Shown: one piece after another, positions 25,410-38,158 of the stretch
Position numbering within the stretch: the first letter of the stretch is position 1
Layout: every line of letters begins with the position of its first letter
Origin: Varroa destructor
Taxonomy: Eukaryota; Arthropoda; Arachnida; Mesostigmata; Varroidae
Reading direction: 5' to 3'
Assembly (NCBI RefSeq): GCF_002443255.2
Contig: NW_019211454.1
Span: 63,258,363 to 63,322,362, forward strand
Length of the DNA: 64,000 bases
The notes under the pieces: model-generated
Databases searched by the model: none
What the model saw: the letters and a program-made list of their open reading frames with translations, nothing else
Told to the model about the DNA's origin: nothing
Position numbers and translations under genes: made by a program

Positions 25410-27330
25410 ACATCGATGTTGGCTGTTACTTTGTTCTCTATAAATTTTTTTATCTCGTTTTCATTACAAACTTCTCTCACCGTTATTCCTGTGACTTGTC
25501 ACCCACTTAAAATGATCGCGTTATATGTATGTATACATATACATGGGCAAAGATATCTCATAAATTCCCACGGAGACTCAATAACTCATGCACCTCCTTT
25601 ATCTCAAGACAAACGGTTTAGAATTAGATTTAAGTATTTGTTGATTAAGCGTTATTGTGAAATAACACTTAAATAATATGCAGCCTAATTCAACGAGTAA
25701 TCACAGAAAAGTAAAATTACAAAAGACAATCGTTTTACATTACGGTGTCAAAGAAGCTTTTCTTCGCTGCAAAATGTCAGTCGAACAGTATTCTACTTTG
25801 GCGTACGTATATAGTACCTCTAAGCTCTTGTTCAGGTCGGAAGATTTTGCAATTGCTTTGTGGCTTTTTTTTGGAGGTTGAGGGCAAATGCATTATGCAA
25901 ACCAGACATCACTGAATTGTGCTTTGTCTGGTACTGTATAGTATGTATCTAATACTATTTTGATCGTTTTGATCTAATAATAGGTATATTCATCTCTCCT
26001 AAGTACGGTCTGGGGCTTTTTTTCTGTCTAAGTAGACGTATAAACATGGATTTATAATAGCGTGTACCATAGTGATCGTTCAACCTCGACAAACAGCAAG
26101 TAAGTATGTGATATAACTGGAGAAATTATTTCGCATATTTTGGAAACATTGGCAACGGCTTTATACCTTTTGTACGTAATGGTATCTATTTGTCTAACGT
26201 TCGTATATAAATAGGTCAGGGAGAATTATGTGTTGCTTTAGTACCATATACCAAAATATATTACCGCAATGTTTGTGTCTTAGGGAAATAACTCACCTCC
26301 TGAATGAAACACCACCACCTTTATGGCAAGTAAATGTACAATTGAAAATCAGAAACACATCAGAAACTGCTTCACTGAACCTACTCGTTCCTCAAGTACA
26401 TTGTTTGATCTGAATGTTCCACAATATTTTTAGGCCTCGCTATCAAAACATGAATTCATTGGACGTACAATATATCTGTATCTGCTTCCTCGTTTAACTT
26501 CATTCTAAAACGTTATGTTCAGAATTTTCTACGTACAGTCCTGCCTGTAATACAACGTACAATTTCTAGTACGTTACATTACAGATATAAAAGGTAAAAA
26601 ATTACGTGCTTAAATATATTTCTTCTTATTTATATAAGATATACTATATTAAATGGCCTAAGACGAAGAAAAAAGGTGCATCTAATAACATTGTGTTCAG
26701 CAATTTGCTTAAGAGGCTCAAACTCCATTGGATAAATCTAAAGGACGCGTGTGGATGGATGCTCGCTTACTAAGGCCGAATATACTCATCTCATCATAAA
26801 TAATTTGTGCGTATTGAATAATACGAAACGCTGCTTCAAGCTGATATCGCGTAAAAACACTGAGCTGACATGTCGCGTTATAGGATTCTGACATGATTAT
26901 CTGATATATTTTAATAAACGCAGACATATGTAGATTCCAATCACGCGCTCTATGCTCTGACGGGTCGAACTAGACCAAGTTTTCTTGCGCTCAGTCTTAA
27001 TATTGGACTTCATAGCTTTCGAATTCAGGAACATCTAGTTGTAGGCCGCCCATGCCTAACCTAAAAGTTGCCAAAAAGAACACACATCCCAGCGGCTCTG
27101 GCCGTACTTCGTTTATGTATTACTGGGTCAGATTGTATCTCTGAAAATGATCAGAGAGATTTTAGTGAAATTAGGTAAATATGGTTGTATAAACTTCCAA
27201 AAAGGGTTAAAAAAAAATAAACCGCGGTAAAACTGTTACGGTCAACAGCGCCTGGCAGGGACGCACTTTTCGTCAGAAGCTAAGTTACAATTCTACGACT
27301 TCAATTTCATCTTCAGCTAAATTATACGTT
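25410..27330. other. No supported gene
   Basis: AT-rich, with open frames of at most 86 codons on + (25416-25676, 25678-25881, 26228-26413) and a 69-codon frame on - (26718-26927). Each can be matched loosely to Gypsy polymerase, but the matches are no better than chance when estimated by hand. Confidence 0.5.
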
Positions 27331-27346
27331 TCAAGAAACGTCGCTG

Positions 27347-27760
27347 TTGGGAAATCTAAAACCTCTACATGAAAAGTGCTATTTTGGAAGCTGGAATATT
27401 CTGATAAGAGTTCAGCTTAGGTCTCTTAAAATCCGTTTGTTACACTTCTGTGCCAAATTGGGTTTCATAGCCATGCAAGTTATATTTGATGTGTATATTG
27501 CAACCGCATTTGCCAACTCCGATCGACGTCAAAATATCGCTCTATTAACTGGTTATTCTAACTGCTCTTTGTTTGCCTCTGCCTATGTCTACCAAAACGA
27601 AGACGCTGCCCTCTGCTGGACTGCGGTGTAGGCGAAAGATGTACTGCTAACTTCATTCAAAAGACGTTACACCTATGACGCTGGCTCCTAAAAAATGTTT
27701 TTAGAAGCCGAACTGTAAGTCCTGGTCATAGCCTATGAACTCCACCCCCAAGTGATCCAA
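27347..27760 (+). pseudogene. Copia reverse-transcriptase relic
   Basis: A 94-codon frame, then the same frame past three stops, follows the order of a Ty1/Copia reverse transcriptase. It reads KIRLLHFCA, then DVYIATAFANSD (motif A region; the first catalytic Asp is present and the TAF.N.D word is dense, with two extra residues), then CSLFASAYVYQ and AALCW (the segment after it). After a TAG at 27629 it reads FKRRYTYD and VLVIAYELH, where the catalytic YVDD-type motif would sit; both Asp are lost. The domain copies element RNA inside virus-like particles. A further fragment on the same strand at 28299-28517 (WKYTKGAT) could be the later connection region but is weak. Integrase, RNase H and LTRs were not found around it. 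Confidence 0.5.
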
Positions 27761-27764
27761 TGAC

Positions 27765-28570
27765 AGGAACTCCACCCCTGGCAAGGGCCTCTACACCGCA
27801 CGTGATAATGGGTCATCTACGTAGCTGAGTATGGCCGCCTTTTATAAATGTTTCGAGTTCCAAGCTATTTGTTTCAAAGTAAGTAGTAACGTTTAGCTTT
27901 CTGCTAGCTTCTGGAAGGTTCATATTTAAACAGTTCCAACGAAAGTCAACGCGGCATGGATGCATCTCTAAACCTTTTTATAAACAGTTCTAGTGCAAAT
28001 GACTATGATAACTATGCCCGTTACACAATGTAACAGTTAGATGAATTGAATTAGGTTTATTAGAACAGCAATAGCAGGCCTAAGTTGATTGATTTCCCAT
28101 GAAAAAAGTTCACCGTGAATGCGACTCGTTTGCCAACATCATTTCTTATATAACATGTGCAATGGCTAATTATTTAATTTCCAATAAAAATAATCTCCCT
28201 AGTCATTTGTAAGCCTGTCTTATCATAATGAAATCCTTATTTGTAAATAGTAAAGGTCGAGGACAGGAAAGAGGATATGTTGAGGTTGAAGGATTCAAGT
28301 GCGGTTGCACTTCTGCTTCCCGCAAACGCACGCGCTGGTACTAACGGAACAGCCATCGGGATGGAGAGCATTGCTTACTAACTGTTGCTGTGTTAGTGTT
28401 TTTTGGAAATATACAAAAGGTGCAACTAGAGTCCCTTCATTCCATGGCCTTCACATGGCTAGTTCTTCACGCAATTTAGCCGAGTATATTCGAAAGGGTT
28501 CAAAAAATTATTCTTAAATGGTAAAATTAGCCAGGTTGCTTTTTCAAACTAATTTCAAAGAAACTGTCGC
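27765..28570. other. No firm gene; possible continuation of Copia relic
   Basis: Contains an 11-base direct repeat (AACTCCACCCC) near 27739 and 27769, and a plus-strand 72-codon frame at 28299-28517 that may continue the Copia relic. Nothing else was recognised. Confidence 0.4.
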
Positions 28571-28574
28571 GTTT

Positions 28575-28790
28575 TCATCGTTGGCATACACATAATTGTG
28601 GAGTCTGACAACATTCTACTCCGGCCGTCTCGTTATCATTCCTACGCTGAAAATTTACTGTTACAGTAGGTAAAAGAGCGACTCGTGAGATAGAACGTAT
28701 GTGGTACCCGTTAACTATATCCAACGCGGTAACAATTTCGACAGTGACTTGTTGCAATTTAAAACATGTACACATTTTATAATATTACAT
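28575..28790 (-). pseudogene. Possible Gypsy reverse-transcriptase motif A fragment
   Basis: A 66-codon minus-strand frame reads VTALDIVNGYH, a dense match to the catalytic motif A neighbourhood of Ty3/Gypsy reverse transcriptase, with the Asp retained. Residues after it (PTVTVNF and GVECCQTP) fall near where the following motifs would be, but only loosely. The upstream start and downstream YxDD motif are absent. It may be a short fragment, or a coincidence. Confidence 0.35.
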
Positions 28791-28799
28791 TTCACGTTA

Positions 28800-31700
28800 T
28801 ATTGTACACCGCAAATGAACCGGCACCCAGCTACGCTGTCACTCAACAACTACTGCCTGTACAGCGCGAATTTGCATAGAAAGCTGCTTTATGTACCATA
28901 TTGCTAGATCTAAGAGTTCATTCTCTCAGTTTCAAACTTCCGATTTCGCAATTATGCAACATTTGCAATTTTGCCCCAGTAACACCATGAGATTAGAGGC
29001 TAAAGAGCAAGACCTAGCCCGAATGTCATGCCGTTCAGCCTTTTCTCAAGCACTTTAGCTGCGAAAGGGACAGTTTGAGTGCCGTTAAAATGATGCTTTA
29101 CCGCCGAACATCGAGGAGGAACTAATCTGTCCGAGTCGCGTCACAGGCTAATTGTCCCCGTCGTTTTTGTAATTGAATTATCACTATTTCCTTCACTACC
29201 ATCACCGCTGCCGCGCTAAGCCGATAACGTTTACCCATGAAGTCCCTAAAACGTAAAATGGCCAGTTGGGTCCTTCATTTCCGTATCTTCTCGTGGCTAG
29301 CGTTCGGTGCGCGGCTCTACCCCTGTTGAAATGACACTTCACTCTAATTCCAGCGTCTGCACTCAGCCGATGACAGACGCAGTGCTTAGCTTAGTTTTAG
29401 CAGACTAGCTGATATGCCTGCAGGCATAGTGAAAAGTACTCCCACAAGTACGAAGGAAGGCAAACTCACTTACTCCGTTTCATACTGATTTTGCTAATCA
29501 ACGGAGAATAGCGGGCGGGTAAGTTGAAGGATGTAGTGAAGACAAGGAAAGCGACGCAAGCCAAGATAGGGCTTCTCCAGTCGCCGTACACCGTTTGGGA
29601 CCGCCGTGCTGATTTTCAGATTATAACACTATCTCAGACCTCCATGCACTAGCCAATGGCCGATGACAGCTGACCGCTGCTCAAAAAAAGTACGATTGAA
29701 GGTCTCGCAGTGATACTCTAGCGACCTGAAACTCGGTAATAGGCTACGAATGTCGGCCGCACGGAGTGAAGCCTAAATTCAATAAGAGCGGCCTTATGTG
29801 GCAACAGCGTAAAGGAAACCTTTGGACCGGCTGGTTTTGCGAATCAAGCAGGAAATGAACATGATTCAGAAAAGGAAAGAGATTGCAAAACTTCCCAAGG
29901 GAGGCTGCATTGAAGTGTCCTGAACTGAGACAATAAGTTGTTGAAATAAAATAGGATAAAGAAATAGGACACCCTCGCAGTAGCAAGAAATATACCAATG
30001 ATGACTAAGATTGATGGACGCTTTCACTAGTCAAGAAGAAGCACACATAAAAATATCGGCTGAATTTTAAACACCTAAAAAAATTATGTATCCTTTATAA
30101 TGTAATGAGTTATTTAGGTTACTTAACTCAGATCGCCGGCTTTGTTATCTCTTGCCACGCATGGAGGCGCCCAGTACAGGGCAGACATAAAGTCGTCAGA
30201 AATCTTTCGTCGAACTTCACCAGTTGCTTGTAAATAAAGAGTAAATGTTTATTATATATTTTTGACGAATTTAGCCTTTTGGCTTCTTTATGAACAGCAA
30301 GATCTAACTAACTTCACATATAGTAATTAATAGCTGCTTCTGTTTATGGATTCTCTATCGGGTTCTTGCGAAAACATTTTTTCCCAAACTGCATGCAGCT
30401 CGTGCTAGCTGAATATAACTTCGCCGGCTCATATTTTGAAGTACCTTACGTCAGCAGAAGTCTTATCTAAGCCTCTGAACGTTCGCATATTTTATAATGC
30501 GTTGTACATAAAGTATGGAGAATCGTAACCGCAGTGCTTGGATAAGGAAAGTAATTATCGATTAATTTTAATAATGATCCGGTCGGTATATTTTACTTAG
30601 CCATACTGAGCCATTCATCTGCGGCGAACTCAAGGACCGGTGACGTGCCGTAAGACACGACTCCATTGGGAAAATAGCCATGCCCAGCAGTATTCCCGCC
30701 TCTCGGAAGTCACAAGCGAACAAAGTACGTCAGTGTAGTGTTTTTCTTGCCTTTCTCGAGTTTTTGTTTTCAATAGAAATAATGACTACGTTAGTCAACC
30801 AGGCACACAAATGGATCTCTTTGCTCAGACAAAGCCAAATCCACAGTAGAAAGAAGAGTCCATGCAAGGTCGTATCGCTGCTTGCTACGCGAGTGAGCAT
30901 GATTTGATGGGTGAACACTCTCGGTGATAAGCGCAACTCGGAAATATGTTTTGTTCTATTTTGTTACGTGCATGTCGTGCCGTATGGACACCTAGCGTTC
31001 ATGTTTAAGAGCGCCCAAAATATTTTTGCCTGGCCAGATCTAATGTTCAGTGTGTAAAATGTGTAGTTTACATGAATGAATGTAGAATTGATACTGTAGA
31101 TAGGTTAAGTAATGGCGAATATTCGCATAGCCCAGTGTTGGCCTATGACAAAGCAAATGTCCTCATTCTAGCCAATTCTTTTTAAGAATTATCAAGAAGA
31201 AAACACGACGTGTACCAATCTCTATATGTGTGATAGGAAAAATATCGTACCATTTAGCCCTAAGGGGGTATTCCGCGTTTCGTTTAATGTGTAATGTGCG
31301 AATGAAATCAGTGTGACGTACCCAAAAATCATAGCTAATGAATTGTAAATTGACGTTATTAATATTTTCTATTTCATTGACTTGCTTACATATTTAGTTG
31401 CGATCATGTTAGCGTTCCCGAAGTTGATTGCCTGTACCGCATTATGTCATACAGTATCTGTACTACCTATTGTGCATTGGTATAGCAAGAAACCTTGTCC
31501 CAGCTAGTCGCTCAATTTACGAATAAATATCACGCCTTGTTCGTTCGCCTATTTCGATTCATCGTCTTCCCGTTTGCGATGCTTGATTGTGTTGCAATGA
31601 CTGTATTTTGGTTGACAGTGTTTCTGCATCATTAGTTTTACGCGTTGAAGTCAGCTTAAATTGCACTGCGGTCGCATTTGCCCTTGATCTTCAAACAGAA

Positions 31701-31815
31701 GATAACAAGTATTCGTCGCAGCGATCATGACATTAGCAGCAACAGCTTTGACAATACTGCTGATGGGTGAAGAAGCAGAGAATAAGATTTCGTTGACTAA
31801 AAGGGTAAAAGCTGT
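28800..31815. other. No supported gene
   Basis: Includes a GC-richer stretch at 28960-29900 with no convincing coding match on either strand, and ordinary AT-rich DNA beyond. The 84-codon minus frame 29744-29998 and the plus frame 30680-30907 are unassigned. Confidence 0.5.
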
Positions 31816-31821
31816 TTCCAG

Positions 31822-32065
31822 TTATGGCATCAGTCCTGAAAGCACCTTGGCCGGACATAGACCATCGTAACAGAAACGCAAGCGAATGCCCGCACACGTA
31901 CAGAAACTGCAAAAAATACCAATGATGCCTGGTTCCGCTGTGAATTTATTGAAGGGACGCATGAGGGGTTGCGGCTTGTACATAAACGTTACAATAGATG
32001 GCTCGCGCTTCAATCAGTCAGTTGCTTCGTGGTAATAGCAATATATAATGGCTCAATTCTATAAC
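31822..32065 (-). pseudogene. Possible Gypsy RT/RNase H junction fragment
   Basis: The minus-strand frame reads EATD, a stop, then LKRE, followed by KPQPLMRPF and, later, CYDGLCPAK. This resembles the linker between reverse transcriptase and RNase H in Ty3/Gypsy polyproteins. The catalytic TDAS-type motif is not preserved. The first word is reasonably dense; the remainder is loose. It is an isolated fragment. Confidence 0.25.
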
Positions 32066-32069
32066 TTCC

Positions 32070-35000
32070 TGGTAACTGTCGGTTCCTGAACTGCGCATAT
32101 ACAATGGAGCAAAGTCGTAACAATAAGTGATGCAAGCATTACTACCTCGAACGAAACGACTGGTTCTAGTGGATCTAATCTATTACTTATTTTTTTTTAT
32201 TATTTAAATTTGTATTATATATACGTATATATATATATAAATTAAAAAAATATTACTATTATGATATTATTAATCTGACAGTTCTAATCAATTACCACTA
32301 AGGTATTATGATGTGGAAAATGCAAAGAAATAATTAGCCTATGCAAGCATGACGGGAAAATCCTACCGGAATATTGTATCGTCCTGATCTCAGCTATTGG
32401 ACTCCTCAGAATTTGTTAGATTCACTTAAACATGTTTATGTTAATCATTCACGAATCCAGGCTTACGTAAGGCGTACTGAAGATGTGTTTTTATCCTGTC
32501 ACACCCTATGCGGCTGACAGACGCCTTTCTAGATAATTTCGATTTCCGAATCTTCGTAGAGTACACATTCGAAGCAATTCGTTACGTTACACGTTAATGC
32601 TGCACGGCTGTTGCGGTAGGGTTGCACCAAAATAGTAATTTTTCTTCAGCCTCTTTAGACCATGCCATAAATAATTGAAGTGAAAATTTACTTAATAGAA
32701 TAAAGCGCAGCTTTGGCTTCGACTGATTAAGCTATGCGTTTAGGGCAAGCTATGTGCTAAGTATATGGAGATTAGGGAAGATTGTTTTAGCTAGGTAGGT
32801 ATGTTCGTTTCATGAATGTACATACAAACCCCAAGGTAAGTTTTGGAACGCCCTGAACGATTAGTTTCTATGCCCTATCGTGTTTAAGTGCAGTGGGTTC
32901 GCTGTAACAGAACGGATATCATAGCTAGCGTGTCTGTATAATTGTGTAAAAATCAAAACACTCTTAACGAATAGCTGATGTCTAAAAATATATAAAATAA
33001 GCTGGACGGTTCATCAGCACGTTTATCACTAGATGAAATCAAAAAGTGACTCTTGTTTTCTATACGTTCCTTGTAGCGTTCAACAATACCATGGCGACTA
33101 TATGACTGACAAAGCAAGTACCGACAACAACGATAATGAACTTACACAGAGAACGGTGCGTGCGGCCCAACATTACATAAGTTGCAAAGCTTCCTACAGA
33201 CGAAAAGTAAAGGTGTTTTCTTCCTCTTAGAAACAGTGCACAGTTGTAAAAATGGATTAAGATCCTTTTGGATCTTGTAGTTTTTGCACAGCACATTGGT
33301 GGTATTATTAATACTTTGTCGATAGTTACATCCGTGCTGACGTCCATGAAGCATCAAAGTGCGGACCTTCCGAGTGTAGGGTCATCTCGTCCAACAGTTC
33401 TAACTGTTGGTCGGCTTATCTCTCGACCAATCGCATCTCATGAATCCAACTTCTTTCTCTCTAGTTCGCTTTAAATTCAAAGATGTGCGCGCGAACTTGA
33501 CGCCGACAGCTAACCGACTTTGTGTCTCCAGCACCCCGCTTCACTGTGTTCATATACAGAGGTCATTGGACGTGAGATCGTCGTATTTCCCGGAAATGCT
33601 TCGTTGAGATCTGCTTCTTCGTGTTCTTGGTTAAAAGGACTCTTCTATCGGGGTCGGCATCGAAATGGCCACCCCGCAGAAAAGACTGTTTTAGGCTTCG
33701 CCAAGCACACAAGCCTTCAGCCTCGAAGCGCCAGTTTTCAAGAGTCCGGCTCGCTCCAGGTTATTCATTCGCCTTGTCAGGAAATCGAGGACATTTACAG
33801 GCACGAGAGAATGAAAAAAGAGATGACAGCACGGAAGGACCGAGACAAGGTAAAAAAAATAAAATTCAAATATTTATAATCGTTGAAAAGGGCTGGTAAC
33901 TAAAAAGGTTGGGTTATTGCATTATGACATTAAGTTCAATCACTTATTGAGAAAAATTATTCCTCTCTGGCTTGACCTTTATTGTCGGAAACACTGCCTA
34001 AATTTCTACATGCTGTTACAATTTCTTAAACATGAGGCATATATGTTAATACTATATATGCTTAATTATATTTAAATTGAGAATGATGAAAATGCGTTAC
34101 TTTTCGAACATCTGATACCACTATTTATCGCTTAACTACGACTCCTTTTTGTAAAGTCATTTTCACTTAGATTGGTGGTCCAAAAAATCCGATCTTCCCT
34201 AACTTTCTAAAACGTATCCTTTAAACTTAGTGCCCAATTTAAAGTAATGCTTATAGAAGTTTCGAAAAGTATCGTTAACTTGTATCGTTGAAAGTAAGTT
34301 TCAAATTTAAGTGCAAAGAACCTGCATTAGACCTGCAGTGTAATTTCATTGTAATATATTAGCTTGGTCACTTAACCATCCAATTTAGCTTCAAATATAC
34401 TTTGCAAGAAATGCACCCCTACAAAGGAGTGCGCAATATTGTGCATTTCAGAATAGTTCATTTAATTATTTGGAAAAAAACAATAAATTATTAAATAAAT
34501 ACGTGAAATAAACCAGTAAAAACTTATGCGAGCTTTAATTAGCTCCACCGGGTTTTATTACAGTTGACAGCCATTACACAATACTTGTTCTATTAGTGGA
34601 ACATTTTAAAAATTAACGCAGATATTAATTAAAAATAAACATTTGAGAAGTTATCCATGCAACGTCACCTAACGAATTTTTAACCAATTTCATACCAGTA
34701 ACTTGTTTCTTGTTTTCGTAATGTCAACTTTCTTTAAAAATTATGTCTAACAGAATAGAAAAACCCTTCCTTTTTGAAAAATTTGCCGTTTGCTGCCATT
34801 GCAAAACAATGTAGCAGCGCGGAGAGCTAGCTACATGCCTGTGTTCTTTCGCTGTTTTGTGCTTTCAAATAATATCGATCGAGACATTACAGAGAGTCAC
34901 TACTATTATTACGTCATTGAGAAAAGTTTTTGTGTTGCTGGTCGTTAGAAATCTGGTCGTTAAGAATTGAAAGAAGGATCGCAGCTGCACTACTGAGGTA

Positions 35001-35190
35001 AACATAAGACTGCAGGACTTCATCTCTTAAAATTCAAATCAGCTAATAAAGCTGTACAATACTATCCAAGTGTCTGAAATTGCACTATTCAGCGGAAAAC
35101 AGGCCATATACAGGTCGGAATACAGGTTGCGCAGCATTGAGATCTTTTGGGGGGTTCAAGAGAACAAGTTCAGGTATTTCCATCCCATAA
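32070..35190. other. No supported gene; AT-rich
   Basis: Holds an AT-only tract at about 32185-32275 and a 15-base imperfect tandem duplication (CTGGTCGTTAGAAAT / CTGGTCGTTAAGAAT) around 34938-34968. The plus frame 33520-33879 (119 codons, polar C-terminus, ending near a donor-like AAG/GTAAAA at 33850) has no family assignment. Confidence 0.5.
32185..32275. repeat. AT-only low-complexity tract
   Basis: About 90 bases that are almost entirely A and T, with an internal (TA)n run interrupted by ACGT. No coding or RNA function is suggested. Confidence 0.85.
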
Positions 35191-35195
35191 CAACG

Positions 35196-35241
35196 AACGG
35201 TAGAAGTTACGTATATATATATATACGTAACTTCTACCGTT
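35196..35241. repeat. Perfect 46-bp palindrome
   Basis: Two 23-base arms are exact reverse complements with no spacer. The outer part is unique sequence (AACGGTAGAAGTTACG) and the centre is a (TA)n core. This goes well beyond a simple TA repeat because 16 bases of mixed sequence are mirrored on both sides. It could form a cruciform or a foldback RNA. Possible origins are end-to-end terminal repeats of a lost transposon or a replication-slippage inversion. Confidence 0.95.
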
Positions 35242-35623
35242 AGTAATGCATATATATATTGGAAAAGTATTTCCAGCTAGATGGCTTTAAGATCTTAGAT
35301 AATATGTATTCTGAGGTCGGCATAAATAAATGATATCTCCGCAAAAATTTGTTAATATTTTACCATTCAAATTACGATAAAGACACAGATGCTGTCTACG
35401 TCTATAAATAACTTTGTGCTGTTCACGGTCAAGATACGTTATCGGAAGGGACGGCCCAAAGATGACTTTATCACTTTCGTTCTGGAAATTTCGATGTAAG
35501 ATATGCGCGTCATCCTGGCCAGTCAGTTACGAAACAAGTTATAAAAGTTGACACTTTCTAGGTTGACACCTATTACAGACAGGTATTACCAATAAACTAC
35601 GCATTTACCATCACACAATTTTA

Positions 35624-35995
35624 AGCCATTTTAAAATGGCTGGCTACAAAAAGAAGCTCGATGCTAGCATGCTACACGGTTTTGCACAGCATAATTTACG
35701 CGACCGCATTTCTCAATACGAAACGCCGCAAAACTCTACAGTAACGAGCCAAAATTGTGGCAAAGCCCAGACCCACGCCAAACAAAGTCAAATTATGTGT
35801 TTACAATACAAGGTATTGAAAAAAAAACAACCAGAACTAGTGAACCTAGAAGCGCCATATTCCGCCGTAACAATGCTAAACTACAGACATTTTCAGCTAT
35901 TTGACAAACATATAAAGAACTTGAATGGTAGCTTTCAATGCATTCGCAGGATGGTAGCCTCAATATCAGACTATCATCTGTTTCGGCCTTTGTAA
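35624..35995 (+). other. Unassigned 119-codon ORF preceded by an 18-bp palindrome
   Basis: The frame starts at an ATG at 35636, inside a perfect 18-bp palindrome (35624-35641, AGCCATTTTAAAATGGCT). The predicted protein is basic and polar with no recognised domain, signal or membrane segment. Frames of this length are expected about once per window by chance, so it may not be a gene. Confidence 0.15.
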
Positions 35996-35999
35996 AGCT

Positions 36000-37025
36000 C
36001 CCTCAGCGATATTAATTAAGTTTTGATGGGGACACGCAAAAATTCATGGTCGAAAGTTTTCACTCAGGAAGTTTCAAGTTCCACTGACGAGATTATATGC
36101 TTAGAAGAAAAATGACAGAAGATGATTAATCGAAAGGGCGAATATTTAGTTTAGAAATATTATCTAAAAAAGATTCGCTTCAATTTTGTCTTGAGCTGAT
36201 CAGTACCTTTTTTTTTTTAACACATATACATACAGCTCATAACAGGGCTTCGTTTCCCTAGTGTCGTTAAGTAGATGGTTCATGATCTTTTATCTATGGC
36301 GGCTGAACTTGGATATTTCAATCTATTCAATATTCTATTTGTTAAAGTTAAATTAAACTTCGGCTCTTCCTTATTATGTATTGTTTTGCCGTATAGATAA
36401 CTATGCACATTGACTCGTATTAGTCGATTTTCTATATCAAGTAAATTAAGATTGGTAGTTGAACTTCCATTCTATTTCCAGTATCGAATTGGCGCGACAG
36501 TATTGTATTTTATCACTGATAAAACGTTTGCAAAATTTAGTTCAACTTTGCGTTATGCCGAATGTGTTTCTTCTATTCTCGGCTGCAAAAAGTATGTATT
36601 TCATACGCTTTCTGAGAGCAGTTTTTGTCACCTGCCATGCCTGACAATCTACTTCAAAGACGGCTCTAGAAGTATGCTTAGAACATTTTCAAAGGGGTCT
36701 AGACATGACTCGGCGACTAACTAGGATTTGCTGAAGTAGCGAAATCTGACTACACTTCTTCTTAAGCAAGAGATTAACTTCTCCAAACCGTTTAAACGAC
36801 TGGAAACTACCGTTTATTCAGCCGCGACAGCTTTTCCGAAAAGCTATTTGCTGGACGTACACGTGAAACGGGACATCCCATGAGGCGCTGAACTCCTTTC
36901 GAAACGTTATTCGCGAATGCAGTATTTGCTACCTTGAAGTAAAGGTACATTTCAATGGACGGGATTTATGGTAAATGTGTGAATATTTTTCTATCGGTTG
37001 ATCTGTATTAGCTGACAGTTAATAC
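36000..37025. other. No supported gene
   Basis: AT-rich DNA with a 104-codon plus frame (36410-36724) of no recognisable family. Confidence 0.5.
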
Positions 37026-37030
37026 TAAGC

Positions 37031-37297
37031 TTATAAAAGGAGGAAAAATTTCTCGAGCGTTATATCGGACGCCATTTTTACACCATTAGATATTTGCACG
37101 TTTTTTTTTTTGAAGTTTGAAAGTGACACCGTGCAGTCAGTCGCGCCATGTTGCGTCAGCTTGAAAGGGTTGTATTCTGTCTCTTCAGCTATACAAGCTG
37201 AAAAGGCGGAGTTGTCCTTCTTCTTGTGTTTAACAGGAACAAGGACGCATTTGGTCATCACGAAATTCAGCGGAAATCTTCCTAGCTGAAGTAGCAA
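37031..37297 (-). pseudogene. Possible Gypsy reverse-transcriptase N-terminal fragment
   Basis: An 88-codon minus frame reads CVLVPVKHKKKDNSAF and then ACI. The order VLV, KKKD.S and C resembles the segment just before the palm in Ty3/Gypsy reverse transcriptase. Lysine richness makes this weak. No motif A or YxDD motif follows. It is listed because it has no stop across the matched part. Confidence 0.25.
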
Positions 37298-38105
37298 ACT
37301 TACAGCTTTGAGGTCGATATCATCTTATTTGCTCAGGCTTGCGACCGCGTCATTGAAGGAAGCCAAAGGAACGCGGCTACAGGTACCCTGTTCTCACGAA
37401 CACTCTATTTTCGTTAAAAAAAAAAACAAAACTGTTGACTAATCTCAAATAGCGCATTTACCCGAAAGAAACGTTCTGAACGAGTCAGGGTTAGAGTCTC
37501 TTTGTTCTCTCTGCATTGTTCTGTGACTTGGCCTTGGCGGCTTCGAGGATTTTGTCATTACTATTATACGCCGTAATGTGGAAGTACGTTAAACGTCACA
37601 ACCGTGATATACTTAGCGCACTAACAAGATCAGGCAACCGGTTTCGTTTCATAAACATTAGCCGATTTACATTTTCACACAGCTACTGTTTGTTGCATGC
37701 TGACATTTTATATCCATTCGGTATTCATTCTGTGTGTATATCAACTACATATCGAACTGTTAGAAAAATAACAGATATAACAGATAGCTATGTAAGTGGA
37801 GGTGGCTAAACTGTAAACTTTGTCGCCTTTGTACCGTTGAGAAGTTTTACCGAAAGTATACTTCATAGCGATACGATACTTTTACGTAGGTGATTCGCTG
37901 TTTGTTAGGGAGCTCTGTTTTGCGTTTCTCCATTTCGTCTTCGGAGGTTTGTAGAGGACAAAACGATTATTGTTGTTGTAAAAAAAGAACTTGTGTAGAA
38001 GCATGAAATAAGCATAAGATACATTCACAAATGATTAATATGCCGTGCGCGGGAAAAGAGTGGTAATAACATACAGTTGATGTAATAATATAATTCCGAT
38101 CAACG

Positions 38106-38107
<2 letters not shown>

Positions 38108-38152
<45 letters not shown>
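38108..38152. repeat. (TA)n microsatellite, 45 nt
   Basis: A perfect AT dinucleotide tract, the longest in the window. Confidence 0.97.
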
Positions 38153-38158
<6 letters not shown>

